47,113 nt of DNA, taken from positions 1-47,113 of the forward strand of contig JAFWFZ010000035.1 in assembly GCA_017515345.1 (NCBI GenBank). The letters run 5' to 3'. The stretch's first letter is position 1. Every line of letters begins with the position of its first letter. Below the pieces are notes generated by a model that saw only the letters and a program-made list of their open reading frames with translations, ran no database searches and was not told the origin of the DNA. The stretch is from Oscillospiraceae bacterium. GTDB lineage: Bacteria > Bacillota > Clostridia > Oscillospirales > Oscillospiraceae. Positions 32,030 to 42,500 of this stretch are shown in pieces. The position numbers were made by a program, and so were the translations under genes.

Positions 32030-32965
32030 ATGAACGAGATCACAGAGAGGATCCAGAAGGAGATCAATTCCGTCATCATCGGCAAGAGCGACGTGGTGGC
32101 GAAGGTGCTCATGGCGGTGCTGGCCAGGGGCCACGTGCTGCTGGAGGATGTGCCCGGCGTGGGGAAGACCACCCTGGCGGTGTCCTTCGCCCGGACCCTG
32201 GGGCTGGAGACCAGGCGCGTGCAGTTCACGTCGGATACCATGCCCTCGGACATCATCGGTTTCTCCGTGTACAGCAGGGAGGAGGAGACGTTCGTCTACA
32301 AGGCGGGCGCCGTCATGACGAATCTGCTGCTGGCGGACGAGATCAACCGCACCTCCTCCAAGACCCAGTCGGCCCTGCTGGAGGCCATGGAGGAATACCA
32401 GGTCACGGTGGACGGGCGGACGTACGAGCTGCCTTCGCCCTTTGTGGTGCTGGCAACCCAGAATCCGGTGGGCTCCGCGGGCACCCAGCTCCTGCCCGCC
32501 TCCCAGATGGACCGTTTTCTCATCCGCACCAGCATGGGCTACCCCGATGTGGAGAGCCAGCTCAACATCCTGCGGGACCGCCACCACGCAAACCCCCTGG
32601 ACGATATCACGCCCGTGGTGGACCGGGAAGAGCTGGAGGAGCTCATCGCCCGGACCACTGCGGTGCACATATCCGATCCCGTCTACCGCTATGTGGTGGA
32701 CCTGGTGCAGCGGACGAGGGAGCATGAAATGATCGAGCTGGGCGTCAGCCCCCGGGGCGCGCTGGCCCTGTGCCGCATGGCCAAGGCCCACGCCTTCGTG
32801 GAGGGGCGGGATTACGTCACGCCGGGCGATGTGGCGGACGTGTTCCCGGACGTGTGCTGCCACCGCTTTGTCATGAGCGCCCGGGCAAGGATGCGCCGCT
32901 GCACCGACGCGGATGCGGCGCGGGAGATCCTGGAGTCCGTGGCGGCGCCCCAGATCCGGGAGTAG
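32030..32965 (+). CDS. MoxR-family AAA+ ATPase
   Basis: A cytoplasmic chaperone-like ATPase of 311 residues. Walker A EDVPGVGKTT lies at about 39-48, Walker B LLLADEINR at about 103-111, ATQNPVGSAGTQLLP (sensor 1 region) near 140, and a lid domain at the end. MoxR proteins work with a DUF58 partner to assemble or activate surface or metal-containing complexes. It begins 19 bases after the DUF4430 gene and ends three bases before DUF58, so they should be cotranscribed. ATG 32030 has AGAAGGAG upstream. Confidence 0.95.
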   Translation: MNEITERIQKEINSVIIGKSDVVAKVLMAVLARGHVLLEDVPGVGKTTLAVSFARTLGLETRRVQFTSDTMPSDIIGFSVYSREEETFVYKAGAVMTNLLLADEINRTSSKTQSALLEAMEEYQVTVDGRTYELPSPFVVLATQNPVGSAGTQLLPASQMDRFLIRTSMGYPDVESQLNILRDRHHANPLDDITPVVDREELEELIARTTAVHISDPVYRYVVDLVQRTREHEMIELGVSPRGALALCRMAKAHAFVEGRDYVTPGDVADVFPDVCCHRFVMSARARMRRCTDADAAREILESVAAPQIRE

Positions 32966-32968
32966 GAT

Positions 32969-34105
32969 ATGGCGATCGCGTTCTGGCTCCTTTGCCTCAT
33001 CGGCTTCGGGAGCGTGTGGATTTTTACCGGCGCTGGATGGGGCGCGGCGCTGCTGGCCGTGACCGTGCTCGCACCGGTCGTGTCCGTCCTTCCGGCGGCG
33101 CTGGCGGCGAGGCGGCTCGCCGTCTCTCTGGAGCTCCCGGATACGGCGGCCAAGGGGGAGGAGACGCCCGTGCGGGTGTCTCTCCGCAACCCCACCGTGA
33201 TCCCGTTTCCCCTGGTCCGGGCGGAGCTCACCGCCGTAAACCGGCTCACCGGGGAGCGCATGGAGGGGACGGTGCGCCTCTCCGTTCCCCTGAAGGGCGA
33301 GGCGGAGGGCGTCTTCACCCTCAAAAGCGCCCGGTGCGGCGCGGTGGAGGTGCGCCTCAGAAACGCCCGCGCCCGGGACTGGCTGCGCCTCGTGCCCCTG
33401 CGCATCAGCTGCGGGGAGGCGCGGGAGCTGCTGGTGGCTCCGGATACCTTCGATATGCGCCTGACGCTGCCCCTCTCCGTTTCCAGCGACATGGAGGCGG
33501 AGCAGTACTCCCAGGAGCGGCCCGGCTCCGACTACGCCGAGGTGTTTCAGGTGCGGGACTACGTGGAGGGGGACAGCCCCAAGCAGATCCACTGGAAGCT
33601 CACCACCAAGTTCGACCGGCTCATCAGCCGGGACCCCGGCCTGCCGCTGGAGCGGCGCGCCCTGGTCTTCTGGGAGCGGTGCCGGGGCGAGGGCGGGGAG
33701 ACGCCCGACCAGTCGGACGCCATGGCGGAGGTGCTGGTCACCGTCTGCCGGGCACTCCTGCAGCAGGGGGTGGGCTGCCGGGTCGTCTGGAACGACGACG
33801 ACGGCGTGGGCCTGTTCGACCTGGAGCTCCGGGAGGAGAGCGACCTGTATCCCATGCTGCCCAAGCTGCTGAGCGCGGCCGTCACCGGCGGGGACGACGG
33901 TGTGGAGCGGTTTTTGCAGGTCAACGGACCGGCGCGCGGCTGCCGTGTCCTTTTCATCGGGTCCCGCGTGCCGGCGAGGCTGCCGGAGCTCGGCGCGGGA
34001 GCCGTCACGTCCCTCCTCTGCTGCGAGGGGGAGGGAGCGGGGCGCACCGTCCGGTTCACGCCGGAGGGGTACGCCAAGGAGCTTTATGAGCTTGATTTAC
34101 GATGA
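32969..34105 (+). CDS. DUF58 membrane protein
   Basis: A 378-residue partner of MoxR. Two N-terminal membrane helices (about 5-45) precede a beta-rich region. The DUF58 motif is near residues 190-232: ERPGSDYAEVFQVRDYVEGD and IHWKLTTKFDRLISRD. A von Willebrand-like C-terminal half follows. It is part of the common MoxR-DUF58-transglutaminase trio, whose role is incompletely known but is tied to cell-envelope or protein-complex assembly. Confidence 0.93.
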   Translation: MAIAFWLLCLIGFGSVWIFTGAGWGAALLAVTVLAPVVSVLPAALAARRLAVSLELPDTAAKGEETPVRVSLRNPTVIPFPLVRAELTAVNRLTGERMEGTVRLSVPLKGEAEGVFTLKSARCGAVEVRLRNARARDWLRLVPLRISCGEARELLVAPDTFDMRLTLPLSVSSDMEAEQYSQERPGSDYAEVFQVRDYVEGDSPKQIHWKLTTKFDRLISRDPGLPLERRALVFWERCRGEGGETPDQSDAMAEVLVTVCRALLQQGVGCRVVWNDDDGVGLFDLELREESDLYPMLPKLLSAAVTGGDDGVERFLQVNGPARGCRVLFIGSRVPARLPELGAGAVTSLLCCEGEGAGRTVRFTPEGYAKELYELDLR

Positions 34106-34129
34106 TCCGATCTCCGAGGAGGTGATCCT

Positions 34130-36478
34130 GTGTCACAGAATCTGACGGGCGGACTCTCCCTGGCTCCGGCGGAGACGGGGAAGGGCTCCGCTGTCCGTCT
34201 CCTTCTCCCCATGGCCGCCGCGGCGCTTGCTTCGGCGGGGCTGTACGGCACGCTGGGCGCCGCCTTCCGCTGGACTGGGCTGGGGGGCTTCGCCCTCGTC
34301 TGCGTTTTCGGCGTATGCTTCGGGCTCCTGTCCCTGTACCTCATGGCCGGGCGGGGGACCAGAGCCGCCGTCTTTGCGGCGCTCATGGCGGCCGTGCTCC
34401 TGTTCTGCGCGGTTTTTGCCGCCCGGGTGCGCTCCGGGGGAGCGGTGCTGCTCAACAGCGCGCTGGAGTCCCTGGCCGAGAGGCGGGGGAGGATCGTGCT
34501 TTTCTATCAGACCGGCGATCACGGCCATCTGTGGGCGTCCCTTCCCGGGGCGGCCGTAGTGGGCGCGCTGATCGCCGCTGCGTCGTTTTTTGCCCCCTGG
34601 CTGGGGGCTCCGCTGCTGGCTGCGGCCTGGATCCCGGCGGCGCTGGGGATGATCCCCGCGGGGCCGTGGCTGTTCGTATACAGCCTGGGCTGCGTGCTGA
34701 TGCTCCTCTCCGTGGGGATGCGTCGGTGCGCCGGCAGACCGGGCAGGACGGTCCTTCAGGCGGCCTGCGTCTGCGCCGCGGCTTTTGCCGTTCTGGCGGG
34801 AGCAGCGGCCCTCTCCGGCTGGGGCGGCGGCGCGGACGCGCTCCGGGTTTCGGCGGAGCGGGCTGTCCACCGCCTGCGGTATGAGCCGGGACCACAGCCG
34901 CTCGCGGAGGGAGACTTTTCCGCCCGGAGCGGGGCGGCGGACCTGGGGAAGACCATGCTCACCGTGACCCTCTCCCGGCCGGAATCCATATACCTTCGGA
35001 GCTTCACCGGGGAGCGGTACACCGACCGGGGGTGGGAGACGCTCGGCGCGGATACCTCGCCGGAGGAGCGGGAGCTCTTCTACTGGCTCCACAAGAACGG
35101 ATTTTACGGGGAAAACCAGCTCGCCCTGCTGGCGGAGACGCTGGGGGAGGAGCGGGAGCCGATCGCCGTCACCGTGCGGACGGAGGCTGCCTGCCGCGCG
35201 TCCCGCATCGTCCCCAACGAGCTGGAGGGGGACGGTCTGCTGCTGGCGGACCGGGTCTCCGGCAGCGCTGCCGCACCCGGGCTCACCGGGGCGGAGACGT
35301 ACGGCTATACTGCGCAGCCGGACCTCACCGGTCGGGCGTATGAGCTCCTGAAAACGCTGGAGGAGCGCATGGGCGACCCGTCGCTGGTCGATTATCTCTC
35401 CCTGGAGGAGGGGTACCGGAACTACGTGTACAGCCGGTACCTGGAGATCCCCGCCGACGCGGAGGAGATCCTGGCCATGGGGCTCGCCGCGCCGGAGGAG
35501 CGCCTCACCACCTGGGAGGCCAAGCGCCTGGTGCGGGATCTGCTGGCCGGGCACACCAGCTACAGCGATGCGGCGCGGCCTGTCTCCGGCGGGGCGGAAG
35601 AGCTGGCGGATTTCCTCTCCGGGGGAGAGGGGGACAGCGCGCGCTATGCCTCCGCCGCCGCGCTGCTCCTGCGCCGGTGCGGCGTGCCTGCCCGGTACTG
35701 CGAGGGCTACCTCCTCACGCCGGGGGACGTCTCCGGCGGCGAAGGGGAGACGACGGCCGCCCTCACCGGATACGCGGCCCACGCCTGGGCGGAGTACTAC
35801 GAGGACGGGGTGGGCTGGATCCCCTTTGAGACGGCGGAGCCCTTCCTCGGCCTCATGTCCGAGTCCAAGTGGCAGTGGTTCGTGCCGGACAGCGATTCAC
35901 CCTTCACCGCCTCCGGCCTGGAGGGGGAGATCGCCGGCGGCTGGGAGGCCCTGGCGGAATCCCGGCGGCAGGAGCGGGAACAGCAGGAGCAGGAGGAAAG
36001 CCCGCCGCCGGAGTCGGAGAGCGGCTCCGGGACCGTGTCGGGCGTCACGGCGCGGGCCGTGGTGCTGCGGCTGCTGATCGGGCTGCTGATCCTGCTGGCG
36101 ATTCTGGCGGTCCTGCTGATCGTTCGGCGGGCGAGGATGCTGAAGCGGCGGGAGGCTTCCTTCCGCAGCGGGGACGTGTCCCGGGGCCTGTCCGCCGTGT
36201 TTGCCCACACCATGCAGCTCATGTGGGCAGGGGGCCTTGAGCGCACGGGGGAGCCCCTGTGCCGGAGAGCCTCCGACGCCGCCGCCTGGTACGGGGAGGA
36301 CGCGGGCTTTGCCCGTGTGTCCGCCCTCAACGACGAGGCGATGTACAGCACCCACGCCCTACGGGAGGAGGACCGGCAGGAGGCCCTCCGCTACCGGGCG
36401 CGGGTCCTGGAAAAGGCCCGGGAGAAGATGCGATTTTCCCGTCGGCTGTACGAAAAGTGGATCCGCTGCCTGTTTTAG
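34130..36478 (+). CDS. Transglutaminase-like/DUF4129 membrane protein with substituted catalytic residues
   Basis: A 782-residue protein. Several membrane helices occupy the first 240 residues, then a large outside region, a transglutaminase-like core (about 490-570), a membrane helix near 645, and a cytoplasmic DUF4129 tail. In the core the catalytic Cys of the usual G-x-C-x-x-[FY]-A-[ST]-A pattern is Ser503 (DSARYASA). His551 (HAWAEYY) is present. The Asp of GWxPxDP is Glu567 (GWIPFETAEP). The enzyme is therefore probably not a normal thiol transglutaminase/protease. The GTG start at 34130 has AGGAGGTGATC upstream. Third gene of the MoxR-DUF58 trio. Confidence 0.93.
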   Translation: MSQNLTGGLSLAPAETGKGSAVRLLLPMAAAALASAGLYGTLGAAFRWTGLGGFALVCVFGVCFGLLSLYLMAGRGTRAAVFAALMAAVLLFCAVFAARVRSGGAVLLNSALESLAERRGRIVLFYQTGDHGHLWASLPGAAVVGALIAAASFFAPWLGAPLLAAAWIPAALGMIPAGPWLFVYSLGCVLMLLSVGMRRCAGRPGRTVLQAACVCAAAFAVLAGAAALSGWGGGADALRVSAERAVHRLRYEPGPQPLAEGDFSARSGAADLGKTMLTVTLSRPESIYLRSFTGERYTDRGWETLGADTSPEERELFYWLHKNGFYGENQLALLAETLGEEREPIAVTVRTEAACRASRIVPNELEGDGLLLADRVSGSAAAPGLTGAETYGYTAQPDLTGRAYELLKTLEERMGDPSLVDYLSLEEGYRNYVYSRYLEIPADAEEILAMGLAAPEERLTTWEAKRLVRDLLAGHTSYSDAARPVSGGAEELADFLSGGEGDSARYASAAALLLRRCGVPARYCEGYLLTPGDVSGGEGETTAALTGYAAHAWAEYYEDGVGWIPFETAEPFLGLMSESKWQWFVPDSDSPFTASGLEGEIAGGWEALAESRRQEREQQEQEESPPPESESGSGTVSGVTARAVVLRLLIGLLILLAILAVLLIVRRARMLKRREASFRSGDVSRGLSAVFAHTMQLMWAGGLERTGEPLCRRASDAAAWYGEDAGFARVSALNDEAMYSTHALREEDRQEALRYRARVLEKAREKMRFSRRLYEKWIRCLF

Positions 36479-36547
36479 GAGACGACTCGCGCAAAACGCG
36501 GTTTTCGATAAGGAAGAATGATCACGGTTTTAGACAGGAGGGACGGT

Positions 36548-39500
36548 ATGAAAAAAGTACTGAGCGTTCTGCTGATCGCGCTGCTCGCCTTGCAGCTTCT
36601 GCCCGGGGCGGCGCTGGCGGCCGGAGAGGGGAGCTTCGTGTTCGCGGCCTTCTCCTCCGGGGAGTCCGTGGTGGCCCCCACGAGGGTGAGCTATGCCCAG
36701 GGGCAGTCCATCCGCCAGGCGCTGGCGGCGAGCCCCTATGAGTTCACCGGGCTGGACACCGGCTATATCGACTCCATCGCGGGGGTGGCGGCCAGCTACT
36801 TCATGACGGACGAGAACGGCGCCTACAGCCTGGACCGGCCCGCCTCGGACATCGAATGCTTCGTGTTCTACGGCAGCGCGCTGACCCTCCACGAGGGGGA
36901 GCACGGCCCCATGTGCGATATGGTGACCGCCATGGCGGAGATGAACGAGGCGACGAACGGGGTGCGGAACTACCAGCCGGCCCGGGCGGCCTACCTGGAG
37001 TGCCAGACGGGCATGCTCCACAACGGGTCCGATTTCACGGCGCTGGCGGCGGCTCTGCGGGCGGCCATGACGGATTTTGAGGAAAACGTGCTGGGCGCGC
37101 CTGCCCAGGCCGTCTCCCTCGCCGTGAAGTCCCTCACCTCCGGGAGCGCCGTCACCGGCTGGACACTCAGCCTCACGGACATCTACGGCAGCTCCTGCGC
37201 CTTCACATCGGGGGAGGCCATCGCCCTCCGGGCGGATACCTACGATTTCGAGCTGACGAAGGATCAGTACGCCGCCCGGGGCTCCATGACCGTGGGAACG
37301 GACGGATCCGTGACGATCGGGGGGAACGCCGTCTCCACCCTGTACCTCTATGACGGGGAGTGGATCGGGGACGTGCTCCTCCACAACACCAGCGGCGACA
37401 TGGAAAACGGCGTGTATGAGCATACCGCCGTCTCCGACGGGTGGGAGTACCTGGTGCCCGATACGGACGGCACCGGCGTCTTCTGCTGGATCGTCAAGGG
37501 CAGCGGCATCGACGGGAGCACCTTCACCGCCTCCAACGTGAAGTGCTTCCCCGTTTACGAGACCATCGACGGCGTGTGGGAGGCGGGCGCCACCCCCAAC
37601 AAGCGCCGGAGCTGGGAGAGCAGCTACGATGTGATCACAAAATCCATCCGGAAGGACGACACCCCCGCCCTCATCACTCTGGAGGCGCGGTATGACCACG
37701 CCGACGGGTATACCATCGTCCAGAGCCGGGCCATGCACATCGAGCGGACGCCCACCCTCAGGGCCCTCACCGTCCTGTCGGGCGGCGCGGCCCAGGAATT
37801 CGGCTTCGCGCCCCAGGTGACGGAGTACAGCCTGGATGTGAGCTCCTCCGCACTGGTGCTGGCGCCGGAGCCCACGGGGAGTTATACCGTCACGGTGAAC
37901 GGCGAGGCGGCCTCCGTTTCCTCTCCCGTGACCGTGGCGCTGCCGGAGGGCGTGACGGACGTCACCGCGGCCGTCGTCTCCTCTGCCGGGCGGACGACGG
38001 AATATGTCCTCCACGTGAACCGGGTGGAGGCCGTGACCGTCACCGTGAACCACCCTGCGGGGACGACGGTGCTGGTGGAAAACGGCGCGGGCGCCCTGCT
38101 GGGGCCGGAGAGCTCCACCGATACGGCGGACAGCTTCCTCCTGGTGCCGGGCACGGCCTACAGCGCCGTGGCGACGAAAAACGGGCACTACCACACCAGA
38201 ACATCCTTCACCGCCGCGGACGGCCTTGCCGTGACGGCGGCGGAGCCCATCGCGGCCGACTGGATGACGGGGCTGACCCTCCGCAGCCGGACCCGGGAGG
38301 CGTCCTCGGATATCTATCTCGCCCGGTCGGACTTTGACCCGGCGATCCATGAGTATGAGATCGGGCTGGACGACGTGCTCTACTCCTTCTATGCCGCGGC
38401 CACCGCCTCCCGGGGCACGGTGACGGCGGTGGAGCCGGGGAAGACCATCACCAATACCGCTTCGAATATCGCCACCTCCGCCACCAACATCAACCGGTAT
38501 CTGGAGGCGGGGGACGCGCCGGCCGCCGTCACCTTCCGGGTGACGGACACGGTCTCCGGCGTGGACTACTATCAGGACTACACCGTGTCGATCCTCCGCA
38601 GGCCCACCCTCACCGCCATGACCCTCCTGATAGGGGGCGAGAGCGTTTACCTCTACCGGGTGGAGGACGGGGAGGTCACCTCCGCGGCGGGCTTCGACGA
38701 CGAGATCCACGAGTACCAGGCGAATATCCTCCGCGCCGCGGACGGGTTGACGCTGGAGGTGGAGACATACCTGCCAGGCTACTGCATCACCGTGGACGGG
38801 ACGGAGTTCCGCGCTCCCGTTGACGAGAACACCGGGGAGCCCGGCACCGCCGTCACCGTCACCCTGCCCCTGGACAGCTATCTTGACAGCGAGACGGCGG
38901 AGCTCTGCGTCCACGCCACCCATGAGGCCGCGCAGACGAACGTCTATTCCGTCACTCTGGTGAAGCGGGACGCCCTCAATACCGCCGTCGTCGTGACGGA
39001 CGGGGCGGGGACCGCGCTCCCGGACGCCCTGGCAGCCGTGTACGATACCCGCAGCGGCGACCGGGTGTGGCCGGGGGAGGACGGACTGTTCCCCCTGGTG
39101 GACGGCATGGAGTACCGCATCGTCAGCACCTGCGTGGGCTGCGTGGGCGACGAACGGACGGTGACCGTCACCGCCGAGACCGGCGATATCACGGTGGCGC
39201 TGGCCGCCGCTCCGGAGACCGACTGGGGCGAGGGGATCACCTCCGACTGGCCCAGCTTCCGGGGCGGGGACGACTCCAACGGCGTCATCTCCGCCAAAAC
39301 GCCCGTCACCGCCGAGACCGCCATGCTGAGTTGGGCCAGCAAGCTGGGGGACGGCTACTCCTCCGAGGCGGTGAGCTGTCCCATCCTCATCACCGAGGAC
39401 GGGTACGACTACCTGATCGTCTATGCCGGCGACTGGATCTACAAGGTGGACGCCATTTCCGGCGAAACGGTGCTGCGCAAGCCCATGGATCACAGCTCCA

Positions 39501-42500
39501 GCTTTGCCATCAATTCCCCCACCTTCGGCGGCGGCATGATCTTTGTGGGCCTGTCCGGCGGCGGCGTGCAGGCATTCGACGCCGCGTCCCTTGATTCCCT
39601 GTGGCTGTACCGGGACGAGCTGGGCGGCCAGCCCAACTGCCCGATCACCTACAGGGACGGCTATGTGTACACCGGATTCTGGAACAGCGAGGCGGCGGAG
39701 GCGAATTACGTGTGCCTTTCCGTAACGGACGAGGACCCGTCGAACGACAAAGAGCAGAAGCTCGCCTCCTGGACGGTCGCCTCCGTCGGCGGCTACTACT
39801 GGGCGGGCTGCTATGTGACGGACGATTATCTCCTGGTGGGCACCGACGACGGCCATACCGGCTGCACCAGCGAGACGGCCTCCCTCCTCTGCCTTGACCC
39901 GAAGACCGGTGCGCTGCTGGACAGCCTCACCGGCCTGAAGGGCGACGTCCGCAGCAGCATCTGCCGGGACGCCGCGGACGGCCGCTTCTATTTCACCACC
40001 AAGGGCGGATGCTTCTATTCCGTCATGACCGTGACCGACGGGGACGGGACCCGCTTCGACAGGGACAGCCTCCGCCGGGTGTTCCTGCAGAACGGCGCGG
40101 GGGAGGAGTTCCCCGCCATGAGCAGCTGCACCCCTGTTGTCTACAACGGCAGGGCGTATATCGGCGTGAGCGGCGCGGGCCAGTTCACGGCCTACTCCGG
40201 CCACAGCATCACCGTGATCGACCTCCGGTCCTGGACGGTGGCCTATTCCGTGGCCACCCAGGGCTATCCCCAGACAAGCGGCCTGCTCACCGACGGTTAC
40301 GACGACGGAGCGGTCTACGTCTACTTCTTCGACAACTACACGCCGGGCAAGCTCCGGGTCCTGCGGGATCAGCCGGGGCAGACGGAGCCGGACCTTGTCA
40401 CCCTGGAGGAGCACACCGTCCAGGGCAGCGTCACCGTGTATACCACCCCTTACGTGCTGTTCACGCCCTCCGGAGCCCAGGCACAGTACGCCATCTGCTC
40501 GCCCATCAGCGACGACTACGGCGTCATCTACTTCAAGAACGACTCCGCCAACCTCATGGCCCTGTCGAACACCATCGCCTCCCTGGAGGTGGTCACGCCC
40601 CCGGATAAGACCGAGTACGCCGCGGGTGAGCTGTTCGACGGCACGGGTATGGAGATCCTCGTCACCTATGAGAACGGGACGAGCCGCGTGCTGCCCGCGA
40701 GCCGGGAGGCGTACGGCGTCACCCTCACCTACTTCACCTGGTCGGAGGAGCCGCTGACGGAGGATGACACCACCTTCTTCGTCCGCTTCGCCCACACCAT
40801 GTATCAGAACAACGGGGAGGAGATCGGGTATCCCTACCTGTCGCCCGCGGCGGCCGTGCAGCTCACCATCACCTCCGCCGCGGCGTGTTCGATCACGGCG
40901 GAGGCGCCGGAGCCGATGACGGTCACCGCCGGGGAAATGCTTGAACTGGAGCTGAGCGGCCTGTTCACCGACAGCGCCGGCCACGCGCTCACCTATACCC
41001 TGGAGGGGGATTTCGGCGAGCACACCCGCATCGCCGGAAGCCGGCTCTTCTTCAGCCAGCCGGAGCCCGGCGTGTTCGCTCCGGTGGTCGCCGCCTCCTG
41101 CGCCGGAGGGGAATCCGCCTCCGTCACCCTCTCCATCACGGTGGAGCCCGCGCCGGAGGGACTGGATCTCCAGTACGGCTACAACGAGACCGACGCCGAC
41201 AGCGTGACGGTCTACGTCACCGTGTCCAGCGACGGGCTGCCCATCCTGAACAGCGACGGGGATGAGACCCTGGCCCTCCTGCCGGTGACGGTGCCCTACT
41301 TCGACCTGGGGGACTACGGGCTGGAGGACTACTACCGGTATCACACCGACGGGGGCAGCGGCCCCTACACCGACGATACGGTGATCCGGCGGCCCACGGC
41401 CCTGCACCTGTATATCTGGCTGCTCCAGAGGTACTATATGGGCCTGCCCGAGAGCCAGTGCGGCCCCAACGGCAGCGATAACAACCCGCTGGACTACTGC
41501 GGCGCCGGCGGCGTCCTGAACATGGAGGGCGGGCTCGCCTTTGAGGACGGGATGCTGAATGCCCTGAACATCACCGGCTCCGCCACCAGCATGTACATGT
41601 CCAACTTCTGGGGCCACGACGAGAATCTGATGTATTACCGCAACCACGTATTCCCCCTGATGAGCCCCGGCTGGGGCTCCACCGCGGACTACATCCTCCT
41701 GTCCGACGGGGATACCATCGACCTTGCCATGTTCTCCAACTGGGACTTCTATAAGAGCGGCGCATTCATCACCATCGCCGACGGCAGCGGCCGGACCCCC
41801 AACGTGCTGTCAGCCGGGATGGGGGAGGAGATCGCCTTCTCCACCGTGAAGTTCGGGACCAGCTCCGTCTCCGAGGGCGGCAGCGCGTCCTTTGCCCCCG
41901 TGACCGGGCTGAATGTGGAGGTATTCAGCGCGGACTGGCAGCCGCTGGACTATCTGCACTCCGATACCGGGAGCTATACCTGCACCTTCCAGCAGCCGGG
42001 CACCTACTACATCCTGGCCACCGATCCCGCCGCCGGGGAGACCGGACCGCACAGCGATGCCTGCCTCGCCCCCGGCGTCATGCGGGTGGACGTGCGCGAG
42101 GCCGGCTCCGCCCGGGTGGTCTCCGCCAGCCTGACCCTCTCCGGGGAGATCGGCGTGAACTACTATGTGTCGCCCGACGCGTCCCTCGCCGCGGATCCCG
42201 GCGCCTACGCGGTATTCACGTGCATGGGCGAGGACAGCGAGCCCATCCTCCTGACCAGCGTGCCCACCGATGAAAATGACGGCGTTACACGGTATATCTT
42301 CACCCGGAAGGTGGCCGCCAAGGAGATGACGGAGCTCATCACCCTCCGTCTCTACGCCGGGAACGGGACCCCGGCCGAGCTCGAAAACTCCGCTGGCGAG
42401 CCCATCGCCGGGAACGCGGCGCAGTACTCCGTGGCCCGCTGGTGCGGCACCGTGACCTCCGCGAACGGCCGCGCCCTGGCGGCGAAGCTGGGCAATTTCG

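Noticed and set aside
36530..41647. A 1705-codon minus-strand open frame opposite the giant surface gene, and similar ones at 43160-46987, 3316-5946 and 12396-14291
   Set aside because: All mirror strongly supported genes. Their translations are Gly/His/Val/Arg-rich as expected for the antisense of GC-rich codons, with no domains.
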